A stretch of 64,000 bases of DNA from Enterococcus crotali (GCF_000633635.1 NZ_AYPQ01000001.1:124424-188423), one strand, 5' to 3'. Positions 16,876 to 30,762 are shown, numbered from the stretch's first letter. Numbers and translations are program-made. Notes: generated by a model not told the origin, from the sequence alone.

Positions 16876-18666
16876 ATGAAACATTTAACAAAATTGGTCA
16901 TTACTATCATGACTGGTTTTTTGGCGTTACTATTTGAGTTTGTTTTTCATCAAGCTACTTTTGCTTATGGGATCATTTGTATCACAGGATCGATTATGGC
17001 ATTGTCAATGCTTGTTGAAATGGTAAAAACATTAAAATCAGGCAGGTATGGCGTAGATATTTTAGCGATCACAGCAATTGTTGCCACGTTGGCTGTTGGG
17101 GAATATTGGGCGAGTTTAATGATTCTGATTATGTTGACAGGTGGCGATTCGCTTGAAGACTATGCGGCTAAAAGAGCAAACAAAGAGTTAAAGTCATTGC
17201 TTGATAATTCACCGCAAAAGGCTCATCAGCTAGTTAAGGGAAATCTAATAGATATCGCTGTGGAAAAAGTTATTCTTGGCGATCAGTTAGTCGTCAAACC
17301 TGGAGAAATAATCCCAGTCGATGGCAGTGTCGTTAGCGGTGAATCAACGGTTGATGAATCATCTTTGACTGGAGAAGCTCGTCCAGTGAATAAAAATGTA
17401 GGTGATTTAGTCATGTCAGGTTCGATTAATGGGGACAATTCTCTAACGATGAAGGCTGAAAAAACAGCCGCAGATAGTCAGTATCAAACGATTGTTAAGC
17501 TTGTTAAAGAATCAGAAGCACAGCCTGCCCATTTTGTACGGATGGCGGATCGATATGCTGTGCCATTTACAATTACAGCCTATGTTATTGCAGGAGCGGC
17601 TTGGTTTATTTCAAAGGACGCAACAAGGTTTGCAGAGGTTTTAGTTGTAGCCTCGCCGTGTCCGTTGATATTGGCCGCTCCAATTGCTTTGGTTGCAGGG
17701 ATGAGCCGCTCAAGCCGAAATGGGATCGTTGTGAAAACTGGAACGACTTTAGAAAAAATGGCGAGTGCTAAATCAGTTGCTTTTGACAAGACTGGAACAA
17801 TCACTAAAGGCGAATTATCAGTAGATAAGATTGTGCCTGTTAATGGTTTTTCAGCCGAATATTTAGAATTATTGGCAGCAAGTGCTGAACAAGAATCCAG
17901 CCACATATTGGCACGATCTCTGGTGGCACATATTTCTTCAAAGCAAAATCTGAAAAAGGTTTCTGATTTAGAAGAAGTAACAGGTTCTGGCATAAAAGCA
18001 ACGATTGAAGGAAAAGTAGTCCGCGTTGGTAAACCGTCATTCGTGTCACAACAAAGAATTGAAGATACAGTGGACCAAACAGCGGTATATGTGTCAGAAG
18101 ATGAACACTTTGTAGGTTATATCACTTTTAATGACAGAATTCGTCCAGAAGCAAAGGAGACAATGGATCAGTTGCAGAAAATGCATGTCGATCATTTAAT
18201 GATGCTGACTGGCGATCATCAAAAAGTTGCCGATGATATTGCAAAAGAAGTTGGTATCACAGAAGTATATGCGGAGTGCTTACCTCAAGATAAAATTGAC
18301 GTATTAAAGAAAATAGCTACTGTCGATCGGCCTGTGATCATGGTAGGAGATGGTGTAAACGATGCCCCTTCTTTGGCGATTGCAGATGTAGGGATCGCAA
18401 TGGGCGCCCACGGAGCTACTGCGGCGAGCGAAACGGCTGATGCTGTGATCTTAAAAGATGATTTAGAAAAAGTCAGCACAGCCGTAGCTATTTCTAAAGA
18501 TACAATGAAAATCGCCAAACAGTCTGTTTTGATCGGTATTTTGATTTGTACGATTCTGATGTTGATTGCTAGTACAGGTATTATCCCAGCTTTACTAGGT
18601 GCGGTCTTGCAAGAAGTAGTAGATACAGTTTCCATTCTTTCTTCATTACGAGCGAAAAATGATTGA
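16876..18666 (+). CDS. P1B-4-type metal-transporting P-type ATPase (PfeT/FrvA-like)
   Basis: A 596-residue pump with no N-terminal metal-binding domain and about six transmembrane helices, the reduced layout of P1B-4 ATPases. The transmembrane metal motif is ASPCPLIL (SPC rather than CPC), with TGEARP in the actuator, DKTGT phosphorylation site, the HP-like position in SSHILARSL, and [14 protein letters not shown]1B-4 pumps export Fe2+, Co2+ or Zn2+; PfeT and FrvA export iron. The Fur-like box upstream supports iron. The gene has a good ribosome site (aaggag) and stands alone. Annotations as cadmium or zinc ATPase are possible alternatives. Confidence 0.9.
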   Translation: MKHLTKLVITIMTGFLALLFEFVFHQATFAYGIICITGSIMALSMLVEMVKTLKSGRYGVDILAITAIVATLAVGEYWASLMILIMLTGGDSLEDYAAKRANKELKSLLDNSPQKAHQLVKGNLIDIAVEKVILGDQLVVKPGEIIPVDGSVVSGESTVDESSLTGEARPVNKNVGDLVMSGSINGDNSLTMKAEKTAADSQYQTIVKLVKESEAQPAHFVRMADRYAVPFTITAYVIAGAAWFISKDATRFAEVLVVASPCPLILAAPIALVAGMSRSSRNGIVVKTGTTLEKMASAKSVAFDKTGTITKGELSVDKIVPVNGFSAEYLELLAASAEQESSHILARSLVAHISSKQNLKKVSDLEEVTGSGIKATIEGKVVRVGKPSFVSQQRIEDTVDQTAVYVSEDEHFVGYITFNDRIRPEAKETMDQLQKMHVDHLMMLTGDHQKVADDIAKEVGITEVYAECLPQDKIDVLKKIATVDRPVIMVGDGVNDAPSLAIADVGIAMGAHGATAASETADAVILKDDLEKVSTAVAISKDTMKIAKQSVLIGILICTILMLIASTGIIPALLGAVLQEVVDTVSILSSLRAKND

Positions 18667-18742
18667 ATCAACTCTTTTTATATGAACCAGAGACAAAAAG
18701 CAAAGATAGTTGCAACTCCCATTTTTAATTGTTAAAATCAAC

Positions 18743-18771
18743 TTGACTAAAGAATAAAAAACAGATGTAAT
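18743..18771 (+). promoter_or_regulatory. Promoter of the yjdI-yjdJ pair
   Basis: TTGACT (18743-18748) and TGTAAT (18766-18771) with a 17-bp spacer, 23 bp before the start codon. Confidence 0.6.
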
Positions 18772-18794
18772 TTTATTATTTGAGGAGGTAAAAT

Positions 18795-19067
18795 ATGGAT
18801 GGAAGCAAAATAAATAACCAAAGTGTAACAGAGGAGACGCTAACAGAACAGGGATATCGTAAATATTTAGGTGAGGATCTGGATATTTATTATAACAAAG
18901 ATGTATGTGTACATATCGGCAATTGTGTTCGTGGTAATCCAGACGTTTTCGAAGTAGGACGTCGGCCGTGGATCATTGCTGATAACGGTAGTGTTGAAGA
19001 GGATATTCGTGTGATCAATACGTGCCCTAGCGGCGCTTTAAAATACATTCGAAAGGATGGCAAATAA
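18795..19067 (+). CDS. yjdI: YjdI-like (4Fe-4S) mono-cluster protein
   Basis: A 90-residue protein of the divergent mono-cluster ferredoxin family (Fer4_19). The cluster region is C-V-H-I-G-N-C-V-R-G-N-P-D-V-F near residue 37, the strictly conserved RRPWI follows, and the last ligand is in NTCPSGALKY. The pattern matches E. coli YjdI as I recall it. The ribosome site gaggagg is strong. The next gene starts two bases after its stop and encodes the usual partner, a small GNAT protein. Biological role unknown. Confidence 0.88.
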   Translation: MDGSKINNQSVTEETLTEQGYRKYLGEDLDIYYNKDVCVHIGNCVRGNPDVFEVGRRPWIIADNGSVEEDIRVINTCPSGALKYIRKDGK

Positions 19068-19069
19068 GG

Positions 19070-19345
19070 ATGGAAATCAAAGAAGAAAAAAATCGTTTTG
19101 TGTTATTCAATGATGATGATCAAGAGATTGGGGAAATGACATGGTCTAATGCAGGAGATCAGATGATGATCATCGACCATACTTTTGTTGATCCCGCATA
19201 TAGAGGACAAAAGTTAGCAGAAAAATTGGTTTATAATGGTGTAGAAAAGGCGCGTCGTGAAGGGAAAAAAATAATTCCGCTGTGTCCCTTTGCCAAAAAA
19301 GAATTCGATACGAAACCTGAATATAGTGATGTTTTAAGAGCTTAA
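19070..19345 (+). CDS. yjdJ: YjdJ-like small GNAT-family protein
   Basis: A 91-residue minimal GNAT fold with the acetyl-CoA loop in DPAYRGQKLAEKLV and the typical IPLCPFAKKEFD end of the YjdJ/GTLF3B subfamily. It is translationally coupled to the Fe-S protein gene, the same pairing as yjdI-yjdJ in E. coli. Acceptor substrate unknown. Confidence 0.88.
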   Translation: MEIKEEKNRFVLFNDDDQEIGEMTWSNAGDQMMIIDHTFVDPAYRGQKLAEKLVYNGVEKARREGKKIIPLCPFAKKEFDTKPEYSDVLRA

Positions 19346-19350
19346 TAGCA

Positions 19351-19389
19351 ATGACTTGTGTTTGATTGTTTAAACACAGGTCATTTTTT
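19351..19389 (+). terminator. Terminator after yjdJ
   Basis: Stem ATGACTTGTGTTT (19351-19363) / AAACACAGGTCAT (19372-19384) with one mismatch, running into six T. Confidence 0.85.
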
Positions 19390-19437
19390 CTTGCAATATA
19401 AACTAAAATAATCCAGTTATGTAAATACAACTAGTAT

Positions 19438-19465
19438 TTGTACGAAAAATATGCTAAAGTATAGT
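19438..19465 (+). promoter_or_regulatory. Promoter of secG
   Basis: TTGTAC and TATAGT with a 16-bp spacer, 34 bp before the secG ATG. Confidence 0.5.
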
Positions 19466-19498
19466 AGATGTATTTTGTGAATAAGGGAGAATTAAACT

Positions 19499-19735
19499 AT
19501 GTATAATTTTATTTTAACACTTGTGATCATCCTTTCAGTAGTGATGGTTATTGCCGTTATGATGCAGCCTAGTAAACAAAACAGTGCAGCAAGTGCATTT
19601 ACAGGTGGCGCAGATAAACTTTTCGGTAAACAAAAGGCACGCGGATTTGAAGCTGTTATGCAACGTGCGACAGCAATTATTGGTGCTGTTTGGATGTTAC
19701 TATTATTTATTTTAGTATTATTATCATCAAAGTAA
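19499..19735 (+). CDS. secG: Preprotein translocase subunit SecG
   Basis: A 78-residue two-helix protein of the SecYEG channel. Helices lie at about 2-22 and 53-75 and between them is the conserved loop MQPSKQNSAASAFTGGADKLFGKQKARG. First of the widely conserved block secG-esterase-rnr-smpB, although here a terminator separates it from the esterase gene. Confidence 0.96.
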   Translation: MYNFILTLVIILSVVMVIAVMMQPSKQNSAASAFTGGADKLFGKQKARGFEAVMQRATAIIGAVWMLLLFILVLLSSK

Positions 19736-19743
19736 GACCTTTG

Positions 19744-19773
19744 AAGTCCCTCGTTTAAAGAGGGGCTTTTTTT
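19744..19773 (+). terminator. Terminator after secG
   Basis: AAGTCCCTC (19744-19752) pairs with GAGGGGCTT (19760-19768), followed by a T-run. Confidence 0.88.
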
Positions 19774-19879
19774 CTTTTAAAAAAACAAATCTTATCTGTG
19801 AAAAGATCTTGAAACATCTTTCTTTTCATAAGGCTTTCAATAGATAATGTGCTAAAATGGGTATGAGGTGAATGGAATA

Positions 19880-20644
19880 GTGAAAAAAATAAGTCTACCT
19901 AAACCATTATTTACACAAAATGGTTCTCGTGCAGTGTTGCTTTTGCACGCTTATTCAGGAAGTAGTAACGATGTCCGTATGTTGAGTCGTTATTTAGAAA
20001 AGGAAAATTATACGGTGTACTCACCTAATTTTTCAGGACATGCGACTGTTGCACCAGAAGATATTTTGGCTAGGTCAACCAATGATTGGTGGCAAGATAC
20101 GATTGATGCCGTTCAGTTTTTAAAGGAAAAAGGGCACCATGAAATAGCCGTTTTTGGTCTATCGATGGGTGGTATTTTTACGATGGGAACTTTAGCAAGC
20201 GAATTAGAAGGAATCGTCGGCGGCGGATTTTTCTGCTCCCCCATTTTCCCAGTAAAAAACAAGGTGCCGGAAAACTTTGCCTTGTACGCAGATAAAGTAT
20301 TAAAAACAGCAGGTGTGCCAAGCGAAGAACGATCAAAACGTATGATTACAATCAAAAAAGCATCTTATGATCAATTACAAGATATTGAATCTTTTTCTGA
20401 GAAGATAGCAGCGAGACTTGACCAAATCCAAGTTCCTGTTTTTATGGCACAAGCTGGAAATGATGAAATGATCGATCCTATGGGTGTTTTTCAAATAGCT
20501 CAAGCATTGACCCAAACACGATTTACATTAAACTGGTATCCAAATAGCGGACATGTTCTGACGATTGGACCAGATCATAAACAATTAGAACAAGACGTAT
20601 TAGCATTTTTGAATACATTGTCTTGGAATGAGGAGAAAGAATGA
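19880..20644 (+). CDS. Alpha/beta-hydrolase carboxylesterase (YvaK/Est type)
   Basis: I choose GTG 19880 because gaggtg lies 9-14 bp before it; GTG 19868 overlaps that ribosome site. The 254-residue product is a soluble monoacylglycerol-lipase-like carboxylesterase. The nucleophile is Ser95 in GLSMGG, the acid is the Asp of GNDEMIDP (about 200) and the base is His in NSGHVLT (about 229). The HAYSGSS segment near residue 19 forms the oxyanion hole. It overlaps rnr by four bases (ATGA), so the two are translationally coupled. Physiological substrate unknown. Confidence 0.9.
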   Translation: MKKISLPKPLFTQNGSRAVLLLHAYSGSSNDVRMLSRYLEKENYTVYSPNFSGHATVAPEDILARSTNDWWQDTIDAVQFLKEKGHHEIAVFGLSMGGIFTMGTLASELEGIVGGGFFCSPIFPVKNKVPENFALYADKVLKTAGVPSEERSKRMITIKKASYDQLQDIESFSEKIAARLDQIQVPVFMAQAGNDEMIDPMGVFQIAQALTQTRFTLNWYPNSGHVLTIGPDHKQLEQDVLAFLNTLSWNEEKE

Positions 20645-22995
20645 CAAAACAAACAATCAAGGAGAAAATCCTATTTTTCATGGAAACTCATACGAAAAAA
20701 AGTTTTTCTATGGAAGAAATTGCAGAAGGATTACAACTGCAAAAAAGCTCAGATTTTAAATTACTAGTACAGACCGTTGCCACGATGGAACGAGAAAAAT
20801 CAATAGAATTCACTAAAAAAGGGAAAATTCGTTTCCCACAAAAAAGTGGTGACATTGAAGGAACCTTTCGTGCAAACGAACGAGGCTTTGGTTTTGTGAC
20901 GATCGATCCAGAAGAAGCAGATGTCTATATTCCAAAAGAAGCGGTGAACTTTGCGATGGATGGCGATATTGTTGTCATAGATATTGTTCAGCCAGCAGAT
21001 GCATTTTCAGATCGTGGTGCTGAAGGCAAAGTCGTTGCAATCAAAACCCGTGCAATCACCCAAGTCGTGGGCGAATTTATCGCTTATGATGAAAAAGAAG
21101 TTAGCGAAACGGATCTATATGGATACGCGGTTCCCAAAGATAAAAAAATGACAGGGTTAACTTTTAATATTGCCGCCCAAGGAATCAAACCAGTTGACGG
21201 TAGTATCGTGATCGTAGAGGTAACCCATTACCCTGAAAAAGAATACCCAAAAAGCTTAGAAGGAATCGTCAAAAAAGTCGTCGGTCATAAAAATGATCCA
21301 GGCATGGATATTTTATCAATCGTCGTCGCTCATGGTATTCCAACAAGTTTCCCAGATGAAGTGATTGCTGAAGCTGATCAGGTGCCTGATGCGATCTCAG
21401 AGGCGGATATCAAAGGTCGTAGAGACTTGCGAGATCAATTGATCGTAACGATTGATGGAGAAGATGCAAAGGATTTGGATGATGCGGTGACCGTCCAGAA
21501 GTTAGAAAATGGCAACTACTTTTTAGGTGTGCATATCGCAGATGTTTCTTATTATGTAACTGAAGGTAGTGAATTAGATCAAGAAGCATATGAACGTGGT
21601 ACTAGTGTTTACTTGACAGATCGTGTTGTACCAATGATTCCACAGCGATTATCTAACGGGATTTGTTCATTGAACCCTAACGTACCGAGACTTACGATGA
21701 GCTGTGAAATGGAGATAACTCCTGAAGGTCACGTCGTGAAGCATGATATTTTCCAAAGTGTGATCCAAACAACTGAACGAATGACCTATACTGCTGTCAA
21801 TGAAATTTTAGAAGAACAAAAACCAGAAACGATGAAGCGTTACAAAAAATTATTGACGATGTTTAAAGAAATGGGAGAACTTCACCATATTCTTGAAGCA
21901 ATGCGTGAAAACCGTGGTGCGATTTCATTTGAAGACCGTGAAGCTAAAGTGTTAGTTGACGCAAATGGTCATCCGCATGATATCTTGCTACGCACACGTG
22001 GTGTGGGCGAACGGTTGATTGAATCATTTATGTTGGCAGCTAATGAAACAGTTGCTAAGCATTTCAATGAGTTGAAATTACCATTTATTTATCGGATCCA
22101 TGAACAACCCAAAGAAGAAAAAATGCAGCGCTTCTTTGATTTTGCAGCTGTATTAGGCATTTTAGTCAAAGGAACAAAGTCAGATATCACGCCTAAAGAC
22201 TTACAAAAAGTCTTGGAACAAGTTGCTGATAAACCGGAAGAAGCTGTCATCAATACAATGTTATTGCGTAGTATGCAGCAAGCTCGTTACTCAGAGGATA
22301 ACTATGGTCACTATGGCTTAGCTGCCGAATATTATACTCATTTTACTTCACCGATCCGTCGTTACCCAGATTTGATCGTTCATCGATTGATTCGCAGTTA
22401 TGAAGGAAAAGTTTCTGAAAAGTTAAAAGAAAAATGGGAACAAGATTTACCAGATATTGCAGATCACAGTTCAAGAATGGAACGTCGGGCAGTTGAGACA
22501 GAGCGTGAAGTTGATTCAATGAAGAAAGCTGAATTTATGGCAGATAAAATTGGGGAAGAATACGATGGTATTATTAGCTCGGTCACACGCTTTGGTCTGT
22601 TTGTAGAGTTACCAAATACGATCGAAGGTTTGATCCATGTTAACAACTTAAAACAAGATTATTTCCATTTTATTGAAAACCATATGGCTCTTGTCGGCGA
22701 ACGCACAGGAATGACCTTAAAAATCGGTCAAAAAGTCAAGGTCAAAGTAGATAAAGCAGATCCTGAAACTAGAGAAATCGATTTTGAATTTCTTGAAGCA
22801 GAAGAAGTTGAGAAAATTGAAGCACCAAAACAAAAGAAACGCCAAGACGGTCGCGGGCGCCAAAAACGTACTTCAGATCGTAATCACACGGACAAGAAAC
22901 CTTTCCCACAAAAGAAAAACAAGAAAAAAGGGAAAAAACCATTTTATAAAGAAGTAGCTAAAAAGAAAAAAGCGAAAAAACAGAAGAAAAAATAG
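20641..22995 (+). CDS. rnr: Ribonuclease R
   Basis: A 784-residue 3'-5' exoribonuclease that degrades structured RNA and takes part in trans-translation with SmpB/tmRNA. In order: N-terminal helix-turn-helix (about 1-60), cold-shock domains (70-220), RNB catalytic domain starting at about 255 with [12 protein letters not shown] carrying the metal-binding Asp residues, S1 domain (about 625-710, [19 protein letters not shown]), and a long Lys/Arg-rich tail. The smpB gene follows by 17 bp. Confidence 0.96.
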   Translation: MTKQTIKEKILFFMETHTKKSFSMEEIAEGLQLQKSSDFKLLVQTVATMEREKSIEFTKKGKIRFPQKSGDIEGTFRANERGFGFVTIDPEEADVYIPKEAVNFAMDGDIVVIDIVQPADAFSDRGAEGKVVAIKTRAITQVVGEFIAYDEKEVSETDLYGYAVPKDKKMTGLTFNIAAQGIKPVDGSIVIVEVTHYPEKEYPKSLEGIVKKVVGHKNDPGMDILSIVVAHGIPTSFPDEVIAEADQVPDAISEADIKGRRDLRDQLIVTIDGEDAKDLDDAVTVQKLENGNYFLGVHIADVSYYVTEGSELDQEAYERGTSVYLTDRVVPMIPQRLSNGICSLNPNVPRLTMSCEMEITPEGHVVKHDIFQSVIQTTERMTYTAVNEILEEQKPETMKRYKKLLTMFKEMGELHHILEAMRENRGAISFEDREAKVLVDANGHPHDILLRTRGVGERLIESFMLAANETVAKHFNELKLPFIYRIHEQPKEEKMQRFFDFAAVLGILVKGTKSDITPKDLQKVLEQVADKPEEAVINTMLLRSMQQARYSEDNYGHYGLAAEYYTHFTSPIRRYPDLIVHRLIRSYEGKVSEKLKEKWEQDLPDIADHSSRMERRAVETEREVDSMKKAEFMADKIGEEYDGIISSVTRFGLFVELPNTIEGLIHVNNLKQDYFHFIENHMALVGERTGMTLKIGQKVKVKVDKADPETREIDFEFLEAEEVEKIEAPKQKKRQDGRGRQKRTSDRNHTDKKPFPQKKNKKKGKKPFYKEVAKKKKAKKQKKK

Positions 22996-23012
22996 AAAAC
23001 GGAGGAATGGGT

Positions 23013-23477
23013 ATGCCAAAAGGGGAAGGCAAGCTGATTGCCCAAAATCGTAAAGCACGGCATGACTATACTGTTGTTGATACAATGGAAGCTGGAATTG
23101 TTTTACAAGGAACGGAAATAAAATCGATTCGTAATGGACGCATCAATTTGAAAGATGGGTTTGCCAGAATCAGAAATGGCGAAGCCTACCTACTCAATGT
23201 CCACATCAGTCCGTATGAGCAGGGCAATATTTTTAACCATGATCCTTTACGGACAAGAAAATTATTATTACACAAAAAGCAAATTGCAAAACTGATTACT
23301 GAGACCAAAAATACAGGAATCACGATCATCCCACTAAAAGTTTATATCCGTAATGGGTATGCGAAGGTATTGATAGGTCTTGCGAAAGGGAAAAAACAAT
23401 ACGATAAACGGGAAGATTTGAAACGTAAAGAAATAAATCGTGAAATTGACCGGACTTTAAAAAATAATTTAAGGTAG
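23013..23477 (+). CDS. smpB: SsrA-binding protein SmpB
   Basis: Start ATG 23013 is favoured over ATG 23007, which nearly touches the ggagg ribosome site. The 154-residue OB-fold protein carries tmRNA to stalled ribosomes. Conserved features are [16 protein letters not shown], the ISPYEQGN segment and the basic C-terminal tail [16 protein letters not shown]. No tmRNA gene follows in this window. Confidence 0.96.
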   Translation: MPKGEGKLIAQNRKARHDYTVVDTMEAGIVLQGTEIKSIRNGRINLKDGFARIRNGEAYLLNVHISPYEQGNIFNHDPLRTRKLLLHKKQIAKLITETKNTGITIIPLKVYIRNGYAKVLIGLAKGKKQYDKREDLKRKEINREIDRTLKNNLR

Positions 23478-23602
23478 TTTATCAAAAAATTATGGATTTT
23501 TTGTATGAAAAAAAATCGATTACAGGGTTATTTTATTCTTTTTCGCATATTTGTTTTCTTTGCTTTATCTTATGTGAAAATTTGGTAGAGTGTAAGGAAA
23601 CT

Positions 23603-23623
23603 GATGAGTTTTCATCGTTTTTT
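23603..23623 (+). terminator. Probable weak terminator after smpB
   Basis: GATGA-gttt-TCATC hairpin followed by a T-rich stretch. It lies in the 339-bp gap between smpB and atpB; the rest of that gap holds only the atp promoter and leader. Confidence 0.45.
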
Positions 23624-23719
23624 CAGTAACCGACCATCGTACCGCCAAATACTAGTGAGACTTTATTCTTTTACTATTTTGTCATATTAAAAGAAGTGTC
23701 CAATTTTCATGAAATTCTT

Positions 23720-23748
23720 TTGAAATTATTCATCGTTGGTGGTATGAT
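23720..23748 (+). promoter_or_regulatory. ATP synthase operon promoter
   Basis: TTGAAA (23720-23725) and TATGAT (23743-23748) with a 17-bp spacer. A GAAGC/GCTTC hairpin follows in the leader at about 23768-23784. Confidence 0.75.
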
Positions 23749-23816
23749 ACGTGTGGTTAAGAAATAGAAGCCTTTTTAAGCTTCTCGCAAGTTTGTTGGA
23801 AAAGAGGTGAAAAAAT

Positions 23817-24533
23817 TTGGAAGAGAAGACACTGCTCTTCAAGATTGGGCCAATTTGGTTTGACGGAACGATTTGTTTAATGGTTCTGTTAACATGTGTC
23901 ATTGTCTTTGGGATAGTATATTACTGCACAAGGAATATTCAAATGAAACCTAAAGGCAAACAAAATGTCATTGAGTATCTCATTGATTTTGTTCGAAGTA
24001 TCATTACCGACAATATGCCGAGTAAAGAAGTAACAAATTTTCACCTACTAGCATTTACGATGTTCATGTTCGTTTTAGTTGCTAACATTATTGGGTTAGT
24101 AACCAAAGTGGCAATCGGGGATTACACCTACTGGAAGAGCCCAACAGCTGATCCAATGGTTACCTTGACCTTAGCCTTGATCATGATTGCTTTAACACAT
24201 TTCTTCAGTGTTAGTCGTTTTGGCTTAAAAGGATATTTCAAAAATAGTTTTTTAAGTCCAGTATCTTTCCTAATGCCGATCAAGTTGATGGAAGAATTTA
24301 CGAACTTGCTTACGTTGGCGCTACGTTTATACGGAAATATTTTTGCCGGTGAAGTATTACTTGGACTGATTGCAGGACTTGTATCAAGCGTAGGACTTTG
24401 GACGATTCCGCTCGCAATACCGTTAGAGATGATTTGGTTAGCCTTTTCATTATTTATCGGCGCAATTCAAGCATTTATATTCGTAACATTATCAATGGTT
24501 TACATGGCTCATAAAATTGAAGTCGAAGAATAA
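23817..24533 (+). CDS. atpB: F1Fo ATP synthase subunit a
   Basis: A 238-residue membrane stator subunit forming the proton half-channels. It starts with TTG at 23817 after aagaggtg. The essential Arg lies in LALRLYGNIFAGEVLL (about residue 173) and the last helices are FIGAIQAFIFVTLSMVYMAH. First gene of the operon; no atpI-like gene precedes it. In enterococci this enzyme works mainly as an acid-induced proton pump. Confidence 0.96.
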   Translation: MEEKTLLFKIGPIWFDGTICLMVLLTCVIVFGIVYYCTRNIQMKPKGKQNVIEYLIDFVRSIITDNMPSKEVTNFHLLAFTMFMFVLVANIIGLVTKVAIGDYTYWKSPTADPMVTLTLALIMIALTHFFSVSRFGLKGYFKNSFLSPVSFLMPIKLMEEFTNLLTLALRLYGNIFAGEVLLGLIAGLVSSVGLWTIPLAIPLEMIWLAFSLFIGAIQAFIFVTLSMVYMAHKIEVEE

Positions 24534-24574
24534 ATAATAAATAAAAACAACTATTTCTTAGGAGGAAAACAATA

Positions 24575-24787
24575 ATGAATTATATCGCAGCAGCAATCGC
24601 AGTTTTCGGAGCAGCAATCGGAGCAGCTTATGGTAACGGAAAAGTTATCTCAAAAACAATCGAATCAATGACACGCCAACCAGAAATGGCTGGACAACTA
24701 AGAACAACAATGTTTATCGGGGTTGCCTTGATCGAAGCGGTTCCTATTCTAGGTGTAGTTATTGCATTGTTATTAGTGCTTAAATAA
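24575..24787 (+). CDS. atpE: F1Fo ATP synthase subunit c
   Basis: A 70-residue hairpin of two helices forming the rotor ring. The glycine/alanine-rich first helix, the polar loop TRQPEM and the proton-carrying Glu in [15 protein letters not shown] are all present. aggagg precedes the ATG. An unusually long spacer (244 bp) follows before atpF. Confidence 0.96.
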   Translation: MNYIAAAIAVFGAAIGAAYGNGKVISKTIESMTRQPEMAGQLRTTMFIGVALIEAVPILGVVIALLLVLK

Positions 24788-25031
24788 TCTCTTTAGAAGG
24801 CAGGACGCTGAGTTTTTAAAACGCCACGCGTTGCTGCTTTCTTTGCTGCGAAACACTGCGACTGCCTCCGGCAGAGCTGATGATGAGCAGTACTTGGCGA
24901 ACGAAGAGAGAGAAGTAACCTATTAAAAGAACCATCAAGCTTCTCCAAAAACAAAGTGAACCAAACCATACAAAGAACGTAATTCAACAACATCACCAAA
25001 GAGTATTGCAGAGAAAGGAAGTTGAAACTTC
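24788..25031 (+). other. Long structured atpE-atpF spacer
   Basis: Neighbouring atp genes here are separated by -14 to 41 bp except at this point and at atpG-atpD. The stretch is richer in G and C than its flanks at 24800-24915 and holds short hairpins such as CTGCC-tcc-GGCAG near 24863-24876. No credible plus-strand gene is present; a 68-codon minus frame has no ribosome site. A role in setting the high atpE expression through mRNA processing or stability is inference. Confidence 0.6.
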
Positions 25032-25559
25032 ATGCTAGATTATTTAGTAATCGGTGAAGCAGGACCAAGTACAACAATAGGTACAATGATTGTCGTAAGT
25101 GGCGCTTTTCTAATTTTGATGCTTCTAATCAAGAAATTCGCTTGGGAAGCAATCACTGATATGTTAAAAAAACGTGAAGATAAAATTGCCAACGATTTAG
25201 ATTCTGCAGAACAATCTCGAATCGCAGCTGCCAAGTTACAAGAAGAACGTCAGCAAAAATTACTTTCTTCTAAATCTGAAGCAGCAGAAATCATCAAACA
25301 TGCGAAAGAGAATGGAGACCAAAACCGTCAAAAAATCTTATCAGAAACTAATGATGAAGTTTCACGTTTACGAGAAAAAGCACGTCTTGATATTTCTCAA
25401 GAGCATGAAGAAGCATTGGCATCTGTTAAAGATGAAGTCGCGAGTTTGTCTTTACAAATTGCAGAAAAAATCTTAAACAAAGAATTGACACCAGATGCGC
25501 ATGATTCATTGATCAATTCTTATATTGAAGGTTTAGGTAAGTCAAATGAAGTTAGATAA
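25032..25559 (+). CDS. atpF: F1Fo ATP synthase subunit b
   Basis: A 175-residue peripheral-stalk subunit: one N-terminal membrane helix (about 15-34), then a long charged coiled coil ([26 protein letters not shown]...). It overlaps atpH by 14 bp, so translation is coupled. Confidence 0.96.
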   Translation: MLDYLVIGEAGPSTTIGTMIVVSGAFLILMLLIKKFAWEAITDMLKKREDKIANDLDSAEQSRIAAAKLQEERQQKLLSSKSEAAEIIKHAKENGDQNRQKILSETNDEVSRLREKARLDISQEHEEALASVKDEVASLSLQIAEKILNKELTPDAHDSLINSYIEGLGKSNEVR

Positions 25560-26088
25560 GTATACAGTAGGTAAACGCTACGGCAAAGCTTTGTTTGAGT
25601 TGGCGATTGAAAAGCAAGAGGCCGATAACATTTATCAAGACTTATTGAAACTCAGAGAGATTTTTCATGAAGTACCAGATTTAGGTGACATACTAAGTGA
25701 CGTTCGTCTGGAGCCTTACGAAAAAGACGAAATCATGAAGCAGTTAGTGAGCGGATTTGAAGGAACCATTGAGAATTTTCTCTATGTTGTTTATAACTAT
25801 TCACGTATGAATGATTTATTATTGATGATCGATGAGTACGAAAGACGTTACGACGAACATAAAAGCTTACTGTTAGGAACAGCTTTGACTGCCGTTCCAT
25901 TGACCAAAGAGCAACACCAATTGATGGAAGAAAAAGCAGCGAAACTTTTAGGCTATGAACAAGCTAATTTAATTAATTTGATCGATCCAGCTATTGTTGG
26001 AGGCGTAGTTATAGAAGCAAATTATAAAGTAATCGACGGTAGTATCCATAAGCAATTAGAACGAATCCAAGAATTGTTATTAAAATAA
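25546..26088 (+). CDS. atpH: F1Fo ATP synthase subunit delta
   Basis: A 180-residue subunit that caps F1 and links it to the b stalk. The N-terminal pattern [16 protein letters not shown] and C-terminal [25 protein letters not shown] are diagnostic. Confidence 0.96.
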   Translation: MKLDKYTVGKRYGKALFELAIEKQEADNIYQDLLKLREIFHEVPDLGDILSDVRLEPYEKDEIMKQLVSGFEGTIENFLYVVYNYSRMNDLLLMIDEYERRYDEHKSLLLGTALTAVPLTKEQHQLMEEKAAKLLGYEQANLINLIDPAIVGGVVIEANYKVIDGSIHKQLERIQELLLK

Positions 26089-26116
26089 CGTTCAGCACAA
26101 TAAAGAGGTGAATTGA

Positions 26117-27673
<1,557 letters not shown>

Positions 27674-27688
27674 GAGAGGTGACAAGAA

Positions 27689-28609
27689 TTGGGTGCTTCA
27701 TTAAATGAAATCAAACAACGCATTGCATCAACTAAAAAAACTAGCCAAATCACTAATGCCATGCAAATGGTTTCAGGTGCTAAACTGACAAAGTCAGAAG
27801 CGGCTTCTAGAGGTTTTCAAGAATACGCGTCAAAAATCCGTTCTATCGTGACTCATCTTGTTGCAGCTCAGTTAAGTGATCTAGAGGAATTAGATTCTTA
27901 TGATAGTGAAGACGCGTCAGAAACAGGCAACTATCACGTCATGTTGACATCACGACCAGTGAAAAAAACAGGGTATATCGTTATCACGTCCGATAAAGGT
28001 TTAGTTGGCGGTTATAATAGTTCGATCTTGAAACAAACAATGAAAATGATGTCAGATGATCATGATTCTCAAGAAGAATTTGTCCTGATTGCAATTGGCG
28101 GAACTGGAGCAGATTTCTTTAAAGCTCGCGGGATAAATGTTGCATATGAACTGCGAGGCTTGAGTGATCAGCCAAGTTTTGATGAAGTCAGAAAAATTGT
28201 TTCTGCTGCAACGACGATGTATGAAAATGAAGTGTTTGATGAATTGTATGTTTGTTACAATCATCATATCAATTCATTGACAAGCCAGTTTCGAGTGGAA
28301 AAAATGTTGCCTATTTCTGATTTAGATCCGGATGAAGCGACGACTTATGAACAAGAATATATCTTAGAACCTTCCGAGGAAGCAATCTTAGATAACTTGT
28401 TGCCTCAGTATGCAGAAAGCTTGATCTATGGAGCAATTATAGATGCTAAAACAGCGGAACACGCTGCTGGAATGACTGCGATGAAGACAGCCACTGATAA
28501 TGCTCAAAATATTATTAGTGATTTGACGATTTCATACAATCGTGCTCGTCAAGGCGCCATCACACAAGAAATCACGGAAATCGTAGCTGGTGCAGCGGCA
28601 TTAGAATAA
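27689..28609 (+). CDS. atpG: F1Fo ATP synthase subunit gamma
   Basis: A 306-residue rotor shaft. It starts with TTG at 27689 after gaggtg. The N-terminal [25 protein letters not shown] and the C-terminal [22 protein letters not shown] helices that form the coiled coil are conserved. It is followed by a 141-bp spacer with a strong hairpin before atpD. Confidence 0.96.
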   Translation: MGASLNEIKQRIASTKKTSQITNAMQMVSGAKLTKSEAASRGFQEYASKIRSIVTHLVAAQLSDLEELDSYDSEDASETGNYHVMLTSRPVKKTGYIVITSDKGLVGGYNSSILKQTMKMMSDDHDSQEEFVLIAIGGTGADFFKARGINVAYELRGLSDQPSFDEVRKIVSAATTMYENEVFDELYVCYNHHINSLTSQFRVEKMLPISDLDPDEATTYEQEYILEPSEEAILDNLLPQYAESLIYGAIIDAKTAEHAAGMTAMKTATDNAQNIISDLTISYNRARQGAITQEITEIVAGAAALE

Positions 28610-28687
28610 CAATCAGAATTTGAGTCAGTTTGATTCAACATTCTTACTAAGTAATAGAGAAGACAGGTTTTATCACGACCTCGTTAG

Positions 28688-30157
<1,470 letters not shown>

Positions 30158-30174
30158 GAAGGAGGAGACACAGA

Positions 30175-30594
30175 ATGGATTGTTTAACTGTCAATGTGGT
30201 GACTCCTAATGGATTGGTTTATGATCATCGTGCAACGATCGTTGTTGCAAAAACAACAGATGGCGAAATTGGTATCTTACCTAAGCATGCACCAATCATC
30301 GTTCCTTTAGCAATCGATGAAGTTCGCGTAAAAAGAACGGACTCTGATACACACGTGGATTGGATCGCAGTGAATGGCGGTATCATGGAGGTCCGTGATA
30401 ACGTTGTTTCAATCATTGCCGATAGTGCAGAACGTGAACGGGATATTGATGTAAGCCGTGCAGAACGTGCAAAACAACGAGCTGAACGAATGATTGAAAA
30501 AGCAAAAGAAAATGCAAATACGGATGAATTACGCCGTGCAACAGTTGCACTTCATCGAGCAATCAATCGGATCAATGTATCAAAACATACGTAA
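30175..30594 (+). CDS. atpC: F1Fo ATP synthase subunit epsilon
   Basis: A 139-residue subunit with an N-terminal beta barrel ([35 protein letters not shown] in outline) and a C-terminal helical pair ([18 protein letters not shown]). Last gene of the operon, followed by a strong terminator. Confidence 0.96.
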   Translation: MDCLTVNVVTPNGLVYDHRATIVVAKTTDGEIGILPKHAPIIVPLAIDEVRVKRTDSDTHVDWIAVNGGIMEVRDNVVSIIADSAERERDIDVSRAERAKQRAERMIEKAKENANTDELRRATVALHRAINRINVSKHT

Positions 30595-30603
30595 AACAAG
30601 TTG

Positions 30604-30644
30604 AAGTGACTGAGGCTGAACAGCTGCCTCAGTTCACTTTTTTT
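30604..30644 (+). terminator. ATP synthase operon terminator
   Basis: AAGTGACTGAGGC pairs with GCCTCAGTTCACTT around a small loop and is followed by seven to eight T. Confidence 0.93.
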
Positions 30645-30762
30645 GAAAAAAATAATATATACATAATCTCTTTTAGAAAATTTAAGAATCTTTATTTTTT
30701 GTTTCTACTTATTTGTGATAAACTGTTTTTATATTACTTAGTAAAAAGTAAGGAGAAGTTCT

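Noticed and set aside
14212-18666. The two P-type ATPases as a CRISPR-associated defence island
   Set aside because: Both are ordinary cation pumps with their own signals, and nothing in them suggests defence; proximity to the array is probably chance.
23478-23816. tmRNA gene expected near smpB
   Set aside because: No tRNA-like ends or tag-peptide frame could be found between smpB and atpB; the gap holds the atp promoter and a weak terminator.
24793-24999. A 68-codon minus-strand frame in the atpE-atpF spacer
   Set aside because: It has no ribosome site, an unusual composition and runs against the operon; it is best explained as chance in a GC-richer spacer.
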